This document shows positions 41,832 to 50,319 of a DNA stretch of 64,000 bases, piece after piece; the stretch's first letter is position 1; every line of letters starts with the position of its first letter. Origin of the DNA: Actinomycetes bacterium (GTDB lineage Bacteria; Actinomycetota; Acidimicrobiia; Acidimicrobiales; RAAP-2); NCBI GenBank assembly GCA_021793515.1, contig JAJYSP010000009.1, positions 1 through 64,000 on the forward strand, given 5' to 3'. Under the pieces are notes generated by a model that was not told the origin of the DNA, ran no database searches, and saw only the letters and a program-made list of their open reading frames with translations. The position numbers were made by a program, and so were the translations under genes.

Positions 41832-43082
41832 CTAGTCTGCCAGCAATCGCGCCTCGCTCTTCGAGGCCGAGGCGAACTGCGCCCAGAAGGACGGCCGGGT
41901 CGCCGAGACGCCCACTACGACGAGGGCCATCACCACTGCGCCAATCCCGGTCACGGCGCGGACACCCCACCATCTCGCGAGGGTCGCCTGCGCGACGGCG
42001 CCGAGTGGGTACGCGGCCGAAAGCGAAAGCGTGTACAGCGACAAGATCCGCGATCGCTCGCGCTCGGGTGCGTGCAGCTGCACCGAGGTGATAAGGCCCG
42101 TCAGCGTGCCGACGTAGGCCGCACCGAGCACGACGAGTGACGCCATCGCCCACGCGAGCGTCGGCGAGAGCGCGTAGAGGATCTCACTCACGACGGCCGC
42201 CGCGATCGAGAGGCGTAACACGAACACCCTCGACGTCCGTCGCGCGAGGCCCGGAAGGGTCATTGCCCCCACCACCGCCCCGATCCCCTGGGCGGTGACC
42301 AGCCACGACGTGCCGACCTTGCCCGCGCGCAGGACCTCGATGGCCATCGCGGGCACGAGGGCGATGAAGGGGCTGACCGTGACCGCCACCACGGCGACGG
42401 CGATGATCGGGTACTTGCAGCCGTTGATCGACCACGCCCGCCTCGCGCCGTCGACGGTCTCGCCCCACAGCCGAACCGGCGCGTCGATCCGCGGCCGCGG
42501 TGTACTACGGACGAAGAGGAAGGCGACCGCGACGAAGAGGAAGGTCGCAGCGTTAATCGCGAAGCACCACCCCGGTGAGCCAAACGCGAGCACGAGCGCC
42601 GCCAGCACCGGGCCGATGACGCGCCCGAGGTTGAACTGGGCCGAGGACAACGACACCGCGGCGAGGACTTCGTGGCGATCCACCAGATCGGGCAGGAGCG
42701 ACTGCCACGCCGGCCAGGCCGCCGCGCTCGCGAGTCCTTCGATGATCGCGAGGTAACAGGCCGTGGCGGGCGCGAGGTGACCCGTGAGCTCGGCCGCGGC
42801 CAACGCCGCAGCGGCGAGGGTCATCACCACGTTGTTGAGTTGTATCCATCGCTGGCGGTTCCATCGGTCGGCGACGAGCCCCCCAAGGGGTGAACCCACG
42901 AGACTCGGCACCCACGCGGCGGCCGTCACCAGCCCCAGCCACAGGGTGTTGTGGGTCGTCTGGGTCAGATAGATCCCGAGTGCGACCGACTGCATCCAGG
43001 TACCCGTCGAGGATACGAAGGAAGCCGCGAGGGCGATCGAGAAACTCGGGTGTCGCAGCGGTGCGAGGGACGCGGACGACAT
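41832..43082 (-). CDS. MFS transporter, EntS-like
   Basis: A 416-residue, twelve-helix major facilitator. The start LRHPSFSIALAASFVSSTGTWMQSVALG and the loop GGLVADRWNRQRWIQLNNV between helices 2 and 3 fit the MFS_3 (enterobactin exporter-like) group, which exports small molecules and drugs. A matching loop LARRTSRVFVLRLS occurs in the second half. Substrate unknown. The ATG at 43082 is chosen because upstream codons are Arg-rich and overlap the small protein gene. The gene ends four bases before the semialdehyde dehydrogenase. Confidence 0.85.
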   Translation of the reverse strand: MSSASLAPLRHPSFSIALAASFVSSTGTWMQSVALGIYLTQTTHNTLWLGLVTAAAWVPSLVGSPLGGLVADRWNRQRWIQLNNVVMTLAAAALAAAELTGHLAPATACYLAIIEGLASAAAWPAWQSLLPDLVDRHEVLAAVSLSSAQFNLGRVIGPVLAALVLAFGSPGWCFAINAATFLFVAVAFLFVRSTPRPRIDAPVRLWGETVDGARRAWSINGCKYPIIAVAVVAVTVSPFIALVPAMAIEVLRAGKVGTSWLVTAQGIGAVVGAMTLPGLARRTSRVFVLRLSIAAAVVSEILYALSPTLAWAMASLVVLGAAYVGTLTGLITSVQLHAPERERSRILSLYTLSLSAAYPLGAVAQATLARWWGVRAVTGIGAVVMALVVVGVSATRPSFWAQFASASKSEARLLAD

Positions 43083-43114
43083 GGACGTCCACGCTACCGG
43101 CCGACGACGACGAT

Positions 43115-43231
43115 TCAGCCGCGCCGACGACGCCGTGGACGCAGCGCGAACCACCAGATCGACAGCACGGTCGCCACGACGCCGAGGACCCCGACCGTCG
43201 ACCGTGCCCCCTTCGCGTTGTGCTCATGCAT
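43115..43231 (-). CDS. Possible small membrane protein
   Basis: A 38-residue frame from ATG to TGA. Residues 11-29 form one hydrophobic helix (VGVLGVVATVLSIWWFALR) ending in a basic tail (PRRRRRG), a plausible positive-inside small membrane protein. TACGAT lies exactly six bases before the ATG, the same geometry seen at the two leader peptides and marR. No family is recognised, and the evidence is limited to composition and this promoter. Confidence 0.4.
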   Translation of the reverse strand: MHEHNAKGARSTVGVLGVVATVLSIWWFALRPRRRRRG

Positions 43232-43245
43232 GGACCCATCGTACC

Positions 43246-43279
43246 GACGAGGCCGGGGGCGTACGCCCCCGGCCTCGTC
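43246..43279. terminator. 34-bp perfect palindrome after yceI
   Basis: GACGAGGCCGGGGGCGT and its exact reverse complement form a 17-base-pair stem just downstream of the YceI-family gene. It can fold on either strand. There is no T-run, so it may act as a terminator with help or as an mRNA-stabilising end. Confidence 0.7.
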
Positions 43280-43302
43280 ACAACGGTGGTCAGTGGAAGG
43301 AC

Positions 43303-43848
43303 TTAATCCTGCTTGCTCGCTTCGACGGTGAGCTCCAAGACGACCTTGTTGCCAACGACGAGGGCACCGTTCTCAAGTGCGCCGTCAAAGTTGACGTTGA
43401 AGTCGCGACGGTCGATCTCGGCCGTGGCCTCAAAGCCCGCGACCGTGACACCCGGCGCCATGCCGGCACCCGAGCCCAGGAACTCGACGTCGAACGTGAT
43501 GGACTTGGTCACGCCACGGACGGTGAGGTCGGCGACCATCTCGATCTTGTCGTGGCCCTTGTCGGTGAGCTTCGTGGAGGTCAGCGTCAGGGTCGGGTGG
43601 TTCTCGAGGTCGAGGAAGTCCGCGCTCTTGAGGTGACCGTCACGCATCTCGTTGTCGGTCGTGATGCTCGCGGCCTGGACCGTCGCCTCGACCTTCGAGG
43701 TGGCAATCGAGTCACCAATGGTGATGGTGCCAGCGAAGTCGGTGAAGTGGCCACGGACCTTGGCGGCGATGAGGTGACGCGCGACGAAGCCGACGTTCGA
43801 GTGGGTGGCGTCGATGGTGTAAACACCGGGAGCGGGAAGGTTGCTCAT
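43303..43848 (-). CDS. YceI-family protein
   Basis: A 181-residue lipocalin-like protein of the YceI family, whose members bind isoprenoid lipids in a beta-barrel. GVYTIDATHSNVGFVARHL (about residues 8-26), DFLDLENHPTLTLTSTKLT and DRRDFNVNFDG near the C-terminus are the family landmarks. No signal peptide is seen, so it is the cytoplasmic version common in Actinobacteria. AGGAG precedes the ATG. A TTGACA/TATACT promoter with an embedded inverted repeat lies upstream, shared with the divergent MarR regulator. Confidence 0.92.
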   Translation of the reverse strand: MSNLPAPGVYTIDATHSNVGFVARHLIAAKVRGHFTDFAGTITIGDSIATSKVEATVQAASITTDNEMRDGHLKSADFLDLENHPTLTLTSTKLTDKGHDKIEMVADLTVRGVTKSITFDVEFLGSGAGMAPGVTVAGFEATAEIDRRDFNVNFDGALENGALVVGNKVVLELTVEASKQD

Positions 43849-43894
43849 AGTTTGTTTTCTCTCCTAGATACGAACACTGGTTTGTGTTGATACC

Positions 43895-43924
43895 AGTATA
43901 GTTGCGCCTACAACTATTTGTCAA
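43895..43924 (-). promoter_or_regulatory. yceI promoter with MarR-type operator
   Basis: On the minus strand TTGACA (43924-43919) and TATACT (43900-43895) are 18 bases apart, a near-consensus promoter. The perfect inverted repeat ATAGTTG-N6-CAACTAT (43898-43917) fills the spacer and overlaps the -10, so a bound regulator would block polymerase. A further half-site TAGTTG occurs at 43929-43934 toward marR. Confidence 0.75.
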
Positions 43925-43951
43925 GCAGTAGTTGCAAACCTAAGAATCTGC

Positions 43952-43957
43952 TATACT
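43952..43957 (+). promoter_or_regulatory. marR -10 element (leaderless)
   Basis: TATACT lies exactly six bases before the marR ATG, so transcription should start at the start codon. No good -35 is visible at the usual distance; TTGCAA at 43932 is 14 bases away. Confidence 0.45.
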
Positions 43958-43963
43958 TGGCGT

Positions 43964-44422
43964 ATGTTGGTCGACCCCACTGCCTGCCCATCGGGCGACG
44001 AGAAGGTCACGTTGTTCGGCCTGTTGCTGGAGACCAACGCCCGACTGGCCCGTGGTCTGGGCGTCGAGCTCGAAGCGACGTGTGAACTGCCCCTCGCTTG
44101 GTTCGAGGTGCTGCTGCAGTTGCGCAAGTCATCCGACGGTCGCTTGAAGATGAATCAGATCGCCGACGCCATCGTCCACTCGACAGGTGGTACCACCCGC
44201 TTGATCGACCGACTCGAGGAGGCCGGGCTCGTCGAGCGGACGTCGTGCCCCTCGGATCGCCGCGCGATCCACGTCGCCATCACCGACGCCGGCAACGCCA
44301 AGCTCGATGACGCGCTCGCCGTCCACCTCGCCTACCTGGACGAACGGCTCGCCGGTCGACTCAGTGAGACCGAGCGTCAGTCACTGTCTCGGCTGCTCGG
44401 CAAGCTCAACGCGAGCGTCTAG
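43964..44422 (+). CDS. MarR-family transcriptional regulator
   Basis: A 152-residue winged-helix regulator. The recognition region is KMNQIADAIVHSTGGTTRLIDRLEEAGLVER (about residues 62-92 in total), followed by the wing CPSDRRAIHVAITDAG. N- and C-terminal helices form the dimer interface. It is divergent from the YceI gene, and the perfect inverted repeat between them is the likely operator, so it probably represses yceI and perhaps itself. Its stop overlaps the end of ileS by four bases in convergent orientation. Confidence 0.92.
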   Translation: MLVDPTACPSGDEKVTLFGLLLETNARLARGLGVELEATCELPLAWFEVLLQLRKSSDGRLKMNQIADAIVHSTGGTTRLIDRLEEAGLVERTSCPSDRRAIHVAITDAGNAKLDDALAVHLAYLDERLAGRLSETERQSLSRLLGKLNASV

Positions 44423-47400
44423 ACCCGCTCGATCCACACCGACGCCTCACGGCCGTCGTCGAGCTCGAGGGCGTGGGCCGGCTCATCTCGACGCCCCGTC
44501 TCGATCGCGGTCGCGAGGACCTCGCGTGCGAGGACCCCGAAGCCGTCGCTCAGGTCGTCGAGTCCGCTCAGCGTGACTTGGATGTGATCGGCGACGTCGA
44601 GTCCCGAGGACTTGCGCAGATCCTGGATCTGACGCACGACGTCGCGCAGGTAGCCCCGACGGCGAAGTCCGTCATCCAGCGAGAGGTCGAGCGCGATCAC
44701 CTCGGCGCCGTCGCGCGAGACGGCGAACCCGCCCTGGCTACGCACGCGCAACTCGAGGTCCTCGACGCCGAGATCGAAGGCGCCAGTGGAGAGTTCGACG
44801 CGCACGGTCTCACCGGCGTCGAGCGCGGCCGCGGCCGCGACGGGGTCCACCGCGGCGAGCGCCGGACGAAGCTCCTTGACCGCCTCGCCGAGGCGTGGCC
44901 CGACGGACCGAAAGTTGGGCACCAGTTCGAAACGCAACACCTCGGCCAGTTCCGTGCCGTATTCGAGCACGTCCACGTTCAACTCGTCCTCCACCACGTC
45001 CGCCGGCGGGCGCGGGGCGTCGTTGGGCAGGAATACCAGTGCTCGCGCGAGCGGCTGGCGGACCTTCACGCCCGCCTCGGCACGCGCGGCGCGCCCCAGT
45101 GAGGTCAGGCGTCGCGCCACCGCCATCGAGCGCTCGAGGTCCGCGTCGATCAGCCCGACATCGGCCTCGGGCCAGTCCTCCAGGTGCACGGACGCCACGT
45201 CGTCGACCTCGTTCAGCGCACGATAGAGCCGCTCGGCGACGAAGGGGGTGAAGGGAGCCATGAGCAGTGTGATCCGTTGCAGCACGGTCAGGAGCGTCGC
45301 GTGCGCCGCCAGGGAATCCGACGCGGGCGCGTCCGGGTCCGTGCGCCAGAACCGCCGACGACTGCGCCGGACGTACCAGTTCGACAGGTCGTCGATGAGG
45401 GCCGCCAACGCGTCGGTGCCCCCGAGTGGCTCGTACCCGTCGAGTGCTGTCGTCACCTCACTCGTCGTCGACTCGAGCCGCGAGAGAATCCACCGGTCCA
45501 TGTCGCTACGCGCCGCCACCGGTGGAACTCCGGGGTCGGCCGGATCGAAGTTGTTGAGTGCCGCGTACGTCGTGAAGAAGCTGAACGTGTTCCAGAGTGT
45601 CGCGAGGGTTTCGCGCAACGACGAGTCGATTGCGCCGAGGCTCGCCCTCGTCGAGGTCCACGGCGAGCCCTGGGAGAACATCCACCAGCGCAGTGGGTCG
45701 GCCCCGCGGGTCGTCAGGACCTCCCACGGGTCGATCACGTTGCCGACGGACTTGCTCATCTTGCGACCCCGCTCGTCAACAATGTGACCCAAGCAGAGCA
45801 CGTGTTGGTACGGCGTGTCGCCAAAGACAAGGGTGTTGACGGCGAGCAGCGAGTAGAACCAGCCGCGGGTCTGGTCGATGGCCTCGGCCACCAGTTGCGC
45901 GGGAAACTGCATCGCCTCGGACGAACCGGTCACGTGCGGGTAACCGACCTGGGCGGCGGGCATCGCACCGGAGTCGAACCAGGCGTCGATCACCGGCTCC
46001 ACCCGTCGAGCAACGAGACCACAGGTCGGACAGTCAAAGACGATCTCATCGATGGCGGGGCGATGCGGGTCGAGCTCGGTGAGGTCGCGCCCGGCCAACG
46101 CACCGAGTTCAGCGCGTGAGCCGATGCAGGTCAGGTGACCGTCGTCGCAGCGCCAGATTGGCAGCGGAGTCCCCCAGAAGCGGTCACGCGACAGCGCCCA
46201 GTCGACGTTGTTGGCGAGCCACTCACCAAAACGACCGTCTCGGATGTGGGCCGGGTGCCAGTCGATGGTCGAGTTCTCGGCCATCATCGCCTCTTTGAAC
46301 TGGCTCGTGGCGATATACCAGCTGGGCTTGCCCCAGTAGATCAACACCGTGCCGCAGCGCCAGCAGTGCGGGAGCGCGTGGGTGTAGTCCATGCGCGTGA
46401 TGAGCAGGCCACGCCGCTCGAGTTCGTCGTTGATCGCGTGGTTCGCCTCGCGCACGTCGCGGCCCTCCAGCCACCCAACCGCGGCGGTGAACGTACCGTC
46501 GGGGCCCACGGGATTCACCGTCGGCAGACCGTGCGCGCGGGCGACCTGGCGGTCAATCTCACCGAAGGCTGGTGCTTGGTGGACGAGGCCGGTGCCCTCA
46601 TCGGTCGTGACGTAGTCGGCGGCGACTACGTAGCAGGCGTCGACGTCGGCGGGCAGTGGGACGTCGGTGAAGGGGCGTTCGTAGTGCAGACCCACCAACG
46701 TGGTACCCGCCATCGTCGACGAGACACGGGCGTCGGAACCAAAAACCGACTCGACGAGATCGGCGGCGACGACGGTGCCCTCGACCACGGCGTACGTGAT
46801 CAAGGGATTGACCGCCACCGCGACATTGGAGAGCAGCGTCCAGGGCGTCGTGGTCCAGACGGCGAGGTGGGTGACCCCGTCGAGCCCATGCGCTGCTGCG
46901 TCGGTCACGGCCAGACGCACGTAGGCACTCTCGTCGACCTCGTCGGTGTACACCTCGGGTTGTCCGAGCTCGTGACTCGAGAGGGCGGTGCCACACCGGG
47001 GACAGTACGGAATGACCTTGAGGTCCTCATAGAGCAGACCGCGCGTGAAGAGCTGCTGGAGCTGCCACCACACCGATTCGACGTAGGAGGGATTGAACGT
47101 GAAGTACGCGTTCTCCATGTCGGTCCAGTAACCGATTCGCTCGGTGAGCCGTTCGAACTCCCCGACGTAGGTCATCACCGACTCGCGGCACAGCCGTGTG
47201 AATTCGGTGATGCCGACCTCCTCGACGATCGCGCGTTTGCCCGAGATCCCGAGCTGCTTCTCGACTTGGACTTCGACGGGGAGCCCGTGGGTGTCCCACC
47301 CGGCCCGGCGCGCGACGAAGCGGCCCCGCATTGTCTGGTACCGACAGAACAGGTCCTTGTAGATGCGCGCCCAGACGTGGTGTAGCCCCGGCTTGCCGTT

Positions 47401-47550
47401 GGCCGTCGGTGGTCCCTCGTAGAACACCCACGGTTCGTTGCCCAGGCGATGGTTCATCGAACGGGTGAAGACGTCATTGGCCTTCCAACGCGCGAGTTCA
47501 GCCTCTTCGAGGTTCACGAAATCGAGGTCGGCGCTGACGGGTTGAAACAC
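44419..47550 (-). CDS. ileS: Isoleucyl-tRNA synthetase (type 2)
   Basis: A 1043-residue class Ia synthetase that charges tRNA-Ile. WVFYEGPPTANGKPGLHHVW (about residues 42-61) is the HIGH-motif region in the form typical of eukaryotic-like IleRS2, and GRKMSKSVGNVIDPW (about 590) is the KMSKS loop. The CP1 editing domain lies between, with GLVHQAPAFGEIDRQVA. The anticodon-binding part follows. IleRS2 enzymes are generally insensitive to mupirocin. The start is GTG with AAGGAG upstream. Only 71 bases separate it from the divergent GNAT gene, too short for a T-box. Confidence 0.95.
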   Translation of the reverse strand: MFQPVSADLDFVNLEEAELARWKANDVFTRSMNHRLGNEPWVFYEGPPTANGKPGLHHVWARIYKDLFCRYQTMRGRFVARRAGWDTHGLPVEVQVEKQLGISGKRAIVEEVGITEFTRLCRESVMTYVGEFERLTERIGYWTDMENAYFTFNPSYVESVWWQLQQLFTRGLLYEDLKVIPYCPRCGTALSSHELGQPEVYTDEVDESAYVRLAVTDAAAHGLDGVTHLAVWTTTPWTLLSNVAVAVNPLITYAVVEGTVVAADLVESVFGSDARVSSTMAGTTLVGLHYERPFTDVPLPADVDACYVVAADYVTTDEGTGLVHQAPAFGEIDRQVARAHGLPTVNPVGPDGTFTAAVGWLEGRDVREANHAINDELERRGLLITRMDYTHALPHCWRCGTVLIYWGKPSWYIATSQFKEAMMAENSTIDWHPAHIRDGRFGEWLANNVDWALSRDRFWGTPLPIWRCDDGHLTCIGSRAELGALAGRDLTELDPHRPAIDEIVFDCPTCGLVARRVEPVIDAWFDSGAMPAAQVGYPHVTGSSEAMQFPAQLVAEAIDQTRGWFYSLLAVNTLVFGDTPYQHVLCLGHIVDERGRKMSKSVGNVIDPWEVLTTRGADPLRWWMFSQGSPWTSTRASLGAIDSSLRETLATLWNTFSFFTTYAALNNFDPADPGVPPVAARSDMDRWILSRLESTTSEVTTALDGYEPLGGTDALAALIDDLSNWYVRRSRRRFWRTDPDAPASDSLAAHATLLTVLQRITLLMAPFTPFVAERLYRALNEVDDVASVHLEDWPEADVGLIDADLERSMAVARRLTSLGRAARAEAGVKVRQPLARALVFLPNDAPRPPADVVEDELNVDVLEYGTELAEVLRFELVPNFRSVGPRLGEAVKELRPALAAVDPVAAAAALDAGETVRVELSTGAFDLGVEDLELRVRSQGGFAVSRDGAEVIALDLSLDDGLRRRGYLRDVVRQIQDLRKSSGLDVADHIQVTLSGLDDLSDGFGVLAREVLATAIETGRRDEPAHALELDDGREASVWIERV

Positions 47551-47621
47551 GGTGCTCCTTCATCGGGTCCCCTCATCGTACTAACGACCCTCCCAGCGAC
47601 AATGACCCGTATCGTGGGCTG

Positions 47622-48092
47622 GTGCCATTCACCATTACCGACGAACCCGCCGGGGCCAGCGGATCGCGCAGCCTCATCTACGCCGCGGTCGACGAGTTGG
47701 AGCGTCGCTACGGCAGCGCCGAGGACGCCCCGCACCTCGACTACGACGAGCTGGCCCCGCCACGGGGGTGCTTCCTCGTGGCGCGCGACGGCGGCGACCT
47801 GGCCGGCGGCGTCGGCCTTCGTCCGATCGGTGACCCATTAGCCGCGGTGGGCGAGGTGAAACGGCTCTGGGTCCGTCCCGACCTGCGCCGCCACGGCCTG
47901 GCCAGAGCGCTGATGGATGCCGTCGTGATCCGGGCGCGCGAACTGGGTTACCGTCGGCTTTACCTCGAGACCGGTCCGGCGCAACCCGAGGCGCTCGCGC
48001 TCTACCCGCGGATTGGGTGGGAACCGGTCGACACGTTCCCGTCGGGCGCCTACACCCACCCCGGCGCGTCGCGGTTCACGCTCGCGCTCTAA
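47622..48092 (+). CDS. GNAT-family N-acetyltransferase
   Basis: A 156-residue acetyl-CoA-dependent acetyltransferase. Motif A is in KRLWVRPDLRRHGLARALM (about residues 84-102), the RxxGxA/G loop for the acetyl-CoA pyrophosphate, followed by LGYRRLYLETGPAQPEALA. The acceptor is unknown. It starts with GTG and is divergent from ileS; it converges on the HAD hydrolase with a four-base overlap of stop regions. Confidence 0.88.
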   Translation: MPFTITDEPAGASGSRSLIYAAVDELERRYGSAEDAPHLDYDELAPPRGCFLVARDGGDLAGGVGLRPIGDPLAAVGEVKRLWVRPDLRRHGLARALMDAVVIRARELGYRRLYLETGPAQPEALALYPRIGWEPVDTFPSGAYTHPGASRFTLAL

Positions 48093-48745
48093 CGGCCGAA
48101 AGCGCGGTCCAGCCACTGCGCCGAGAGGTCGGCCAGTGAGTCGAGCACGAGGTCGGCGAGTCCGAAGGCCGGCAGCTCACGGTCCAGGGGCGTGGGCACC
48201 GCCACGACCGACATCCGTCCGGCCTTGGCGGCGAGCACACCGGCCGACGAGTCCTCAAAGACGAGACAGCTCGTCGGGACAACCGCCAGGTTCGCCGCGG
48301 CGCTGAGAAAGACGCCGGGGTGGGGCTTGCCGAAGGGCTCGGTCTCGGCTGAGTTGACCGAGGCGAAGCGATCACGCAGTTCGAAGTGGGCGAGACATCG
48401 CTCGATGAGCACGTAGGGCGTCGAACTCGCGAGCGCCACCGGCCCGCGCTCGGCCGCGAGGTCGAGCGCTCGAAGGGCCCCCGGGAGCAGCCGTCCCTCG
48501 GACTCGACCAACTCCCCCACGCGGTCCAGCAGTCGCGCGACGATCGTCTCGGCGCTGGGACCACTCCAGGGGTAACGCTGGTACCAGTACGCGACGACTT
48601 CGGCGACGAACATACCCTTGGTCCTACGATCCTCATCCTCGGTGATCGGCACACCCAAAGACCCGAAGATCTCGACCTCGGCCCGATGCCACAGCACCTC
48701 GGAGTCGATGAGGAGCCCGTCCATATCAAACAGCGTCGCGCGCAT
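48089..48745 (-). CDS. HAD-family phosphatase (beta-phosphoglucomutase/hexitol phosphatase-like)
   Basis: A 218-residue haloacid-dehalogenase hydrolase. Motif I is LFDMDGLLIDSEVLWHRAE (nucleophile Asp near residue 7), motif II is in VALASSTPYVLIE, the Lys is in FGKPHPGVFLSAA, and motif IV is VFEDSSAGVLAAKAG. The helical cap between motifs I and II and the LLIDSE sequence place it with YniC/HxpB-type sugar and polyol phosphatases. The substrate is uncertain. The longer frame upstream overlaps the divergent GNAT gene and is not real. Confidence 0.9.
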   Translation of the reverse strand: MRATLFDMDGLLIDSEVLWHRAEVEIFGSLGVPITEDEDRRTKGMFVAEVVAYWYQRYPWSGPSAETIVARLLDRVGELVESEGRLLPGALRALDLAAERGPVALASSTPYVLIERCLAHFELRDRFASVNSAETEPFGKPHPGVFLSAAANLAVVPTSCLVFEDSSAGVLAAKAGRMSVVAVPTPLDRELPAFGLADLVLDSLADLSAQWLDRAFGR

Positions 48746-48784
48746 CGTCACCTCGACACTCTGACACAGCCGTAACGTGGTTCC

Positions 48785-49714
48785 GTGTCCGCCATACGCC
48801 TCCTCGTGTCCTCGGACGTGGACGACGTCGTCGAGGCCGTCGCGCGCGACCAGCACCGTGCGAGCGAGTTGAACCACTTCATCGACACCGCCCTCGACCG
48901 AGAGGAACTCAGTGATTCCTACCGACGTCGACAGACGCCGACCTGGATCGCGCTCGACGGGACGCGCCTCGTGGGCCACCTCACCGCGACCACGCTGCAA
49001 CGGCCATCGGGTCGGGTGAGCGCCTGGATCAGCCCCGACGCCACCTCCTTTGACGACGTGGCGACGCTCGGCGCGCTCTACGCCTTCGCCGGTGCGCGGT
49101 GGCTCGCCGACGGCGTTAAGGACCACGAGGTGTGGACGTACGACCGTCCCGACACCCGCGACCCCTGGCTCGAGCTCGGATTCGCCCAGCGATTCCGTCG
49201 TGGCTGTCTCGAGCTGGCCTCGCGAGGTGAGCCGAACTGGCCGCCGGGCTACCGGCTGCGACACGGCACCCGTGACGACCTCGATCTGGCACTGCACTTC
49301 AACGACCTGCTCGACCACGAAGACGCCGCGGGGCCAAGTTTCGCGCGGCCCGAACCCTTCGACCGGGACGGACTCGACGAGACGCTCGATGACCCCGATA
49401 CGGTCCACGCAGTGGTCGAGCACCGGGGAGTACCGGTAGCCCAGGCCATCGTCTTTCCCCTGCTACCCGTGCGCGGCGCCCACGAGCGAACCGTGCACCT
49501 CAGCGCGGTCGTGGTCGAACCAGCACACCGGGGTCGTGGCGTGGCGACGGCCATGCTCGACGATCTCGCCGACGAGGCTCGCCGACGAGGCTTTCAGTAC
49601 GCCGACGTCACGTGGCGCACGGCGAACCTCGCGGCGGCCGCGTTCTGGCGCGCCTACGGCGTCACCGCGACCTACGTCCGCCTGCAGCGACGACTGGGCG
49701 AGGACGCCACGTAA
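48785..49714 (+). CDS. Two-domain GNAT acetyltransferase-like protein
   Basis: A 309-residue protein with two GNAT-like halves. The first (about 1-145) is degenerate and lacks a clear acetyl-CoA loop. The second (about 150-309) has VHLSAVVVEPAHRGRGVATAM with a good RxGxG/A loop and RRRGFQYADVTWRTANLAAA. Tandem GNAT proteins include mycothiol synthase, but the diagnostic MshD sequence is not seen. Substrate unknown. It starts with GTG, 39 bases from the divergent HAD gene. Confidence 0.8.
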   Translation: MSAIRLLVSSDVDDVVEAVARDQHRASELNHFIDTALDREELSDSYRRRQTPTWIALDGTRLVGHLTATTLQRPSGRVSAWISPDATSFDDVATLGALYAFAGARWLADGVKDHEVWTYDRPDTRDPWLELGFAQRFRRGCLELASRGEPNWPPGYRLRHGTRDDLDLALHFNDLLDHEDAAGPSFARPEPFDRDGLDETLDDPDTVHAVVEHRGVPVAQAIVFPLLPVRGAHERTVHLSAVVVEPAHRGRGVATAMLDDLADEARRRGFQYADVTWRTANLAAAAFWRAYGVTATYVRLQRRLGEDAT

Positions 49715-49775
49715 CCAACACGTGCTCGTGGCCAAGGAACTGGAGTCACTCGGTTAGCCAAATGAGTCCGAACCG

Positions 49776-50258
49776 TTAGGCCAGTGACGCCTCGATCGCG
49801 GCGACCAGCACTGGGTCCTCCGGGGTCACCGTCGGCGCGAAGCGCTGGATGGAGCCGTCCGGTGACAGGAGGAACTTCTCAAAGTTCCAGCGGATGTCGC
49901 CCACGTGACCGTCCGCGTCGGCGACCGACGTCAAGGTCTCGTAGATCGGGTGGCGACCCTCGCCGTTCACGTCGATCTTCTCAAAGAGCGGGAACGTCAC
50001 GCCGTAGGTGGTCGAGCAGAAGGATTGGATCTCCTCGGCCGTTCCGGGCTCTTGGCCCATGAACTGGTTGCACGGGAATCCAACGACGCTGAACCCGCGC
50101 TCGGCGTATCGCTCGTGCAACGCCTCGAGCCCCTCGTACTGAGGGGTCAAGCCGCACTTGGAGGCCACGTTCACCACCAGTACGGTCTTACCGCGATAGG
50201 GGGCGAGCGACGCGTCGTCGCCGGCCAGGGTCCGAACAGGGATGTCGTACACACTCAT
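49776..50258 (-). CDS. Glutathione peroxidase family (thiol peroxidase)
   Basis: A 160-residue peroxidase that reduces hydroperoxides. The catalytic cysteine is in VVNVASKCGLTPQYEGLEAL (about residue 36), the Gln in FPCNQFMGQEPG (about 70) and the Trp in IRWNFEKFLL (about 125), giving the family's Cys-Gln-Trp site. It has Cys rather than selenocysteine, and such enzymes usually take electrons from thioredoxin. The second Cys in FPCNQ could resolve. ATG at 50258 (MSVYDIPVRTLAG) is chosen over an upstream start because it matches the usual N-terminus. Confidence 0.92.
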   Translation of the reverse strand: MSVYDIPVRTLAGDDASLAPYRGKTVLVVNVASKCGLTPQYEGLEALHERYAERGFSVVGFPCNQFMGQEPGTAEEIQSFCSTTYGVTFPLFEKIDVNGEGRHPIYETLTSVADADGHVGDIRWNFEKFLLSPDGSIQRFAPTVTPEDPVLVAAIEASLA

Positions 50259-50319
50259 GCACGCGACCATACCGGGGCCGTACCGATCGTCATTCACCCC
50301 GGGTGTCTAGGCTCCCCGT

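Noticed and set aside
47551-47621. T-box riboswitch upstream of ileS
   Set aside because: Only 71 bases separate ileS from the divergent GNAT gene, and no T-box bulge sequence or terminator is seen.
48785-49714. Mycothiol synthase (MshD) for the tandem GNAT protein
   Set aside because: The length and two-domain plan fit, but the first half lacks an acetyl-CoA loop and no MshD-specific sequence is visible.
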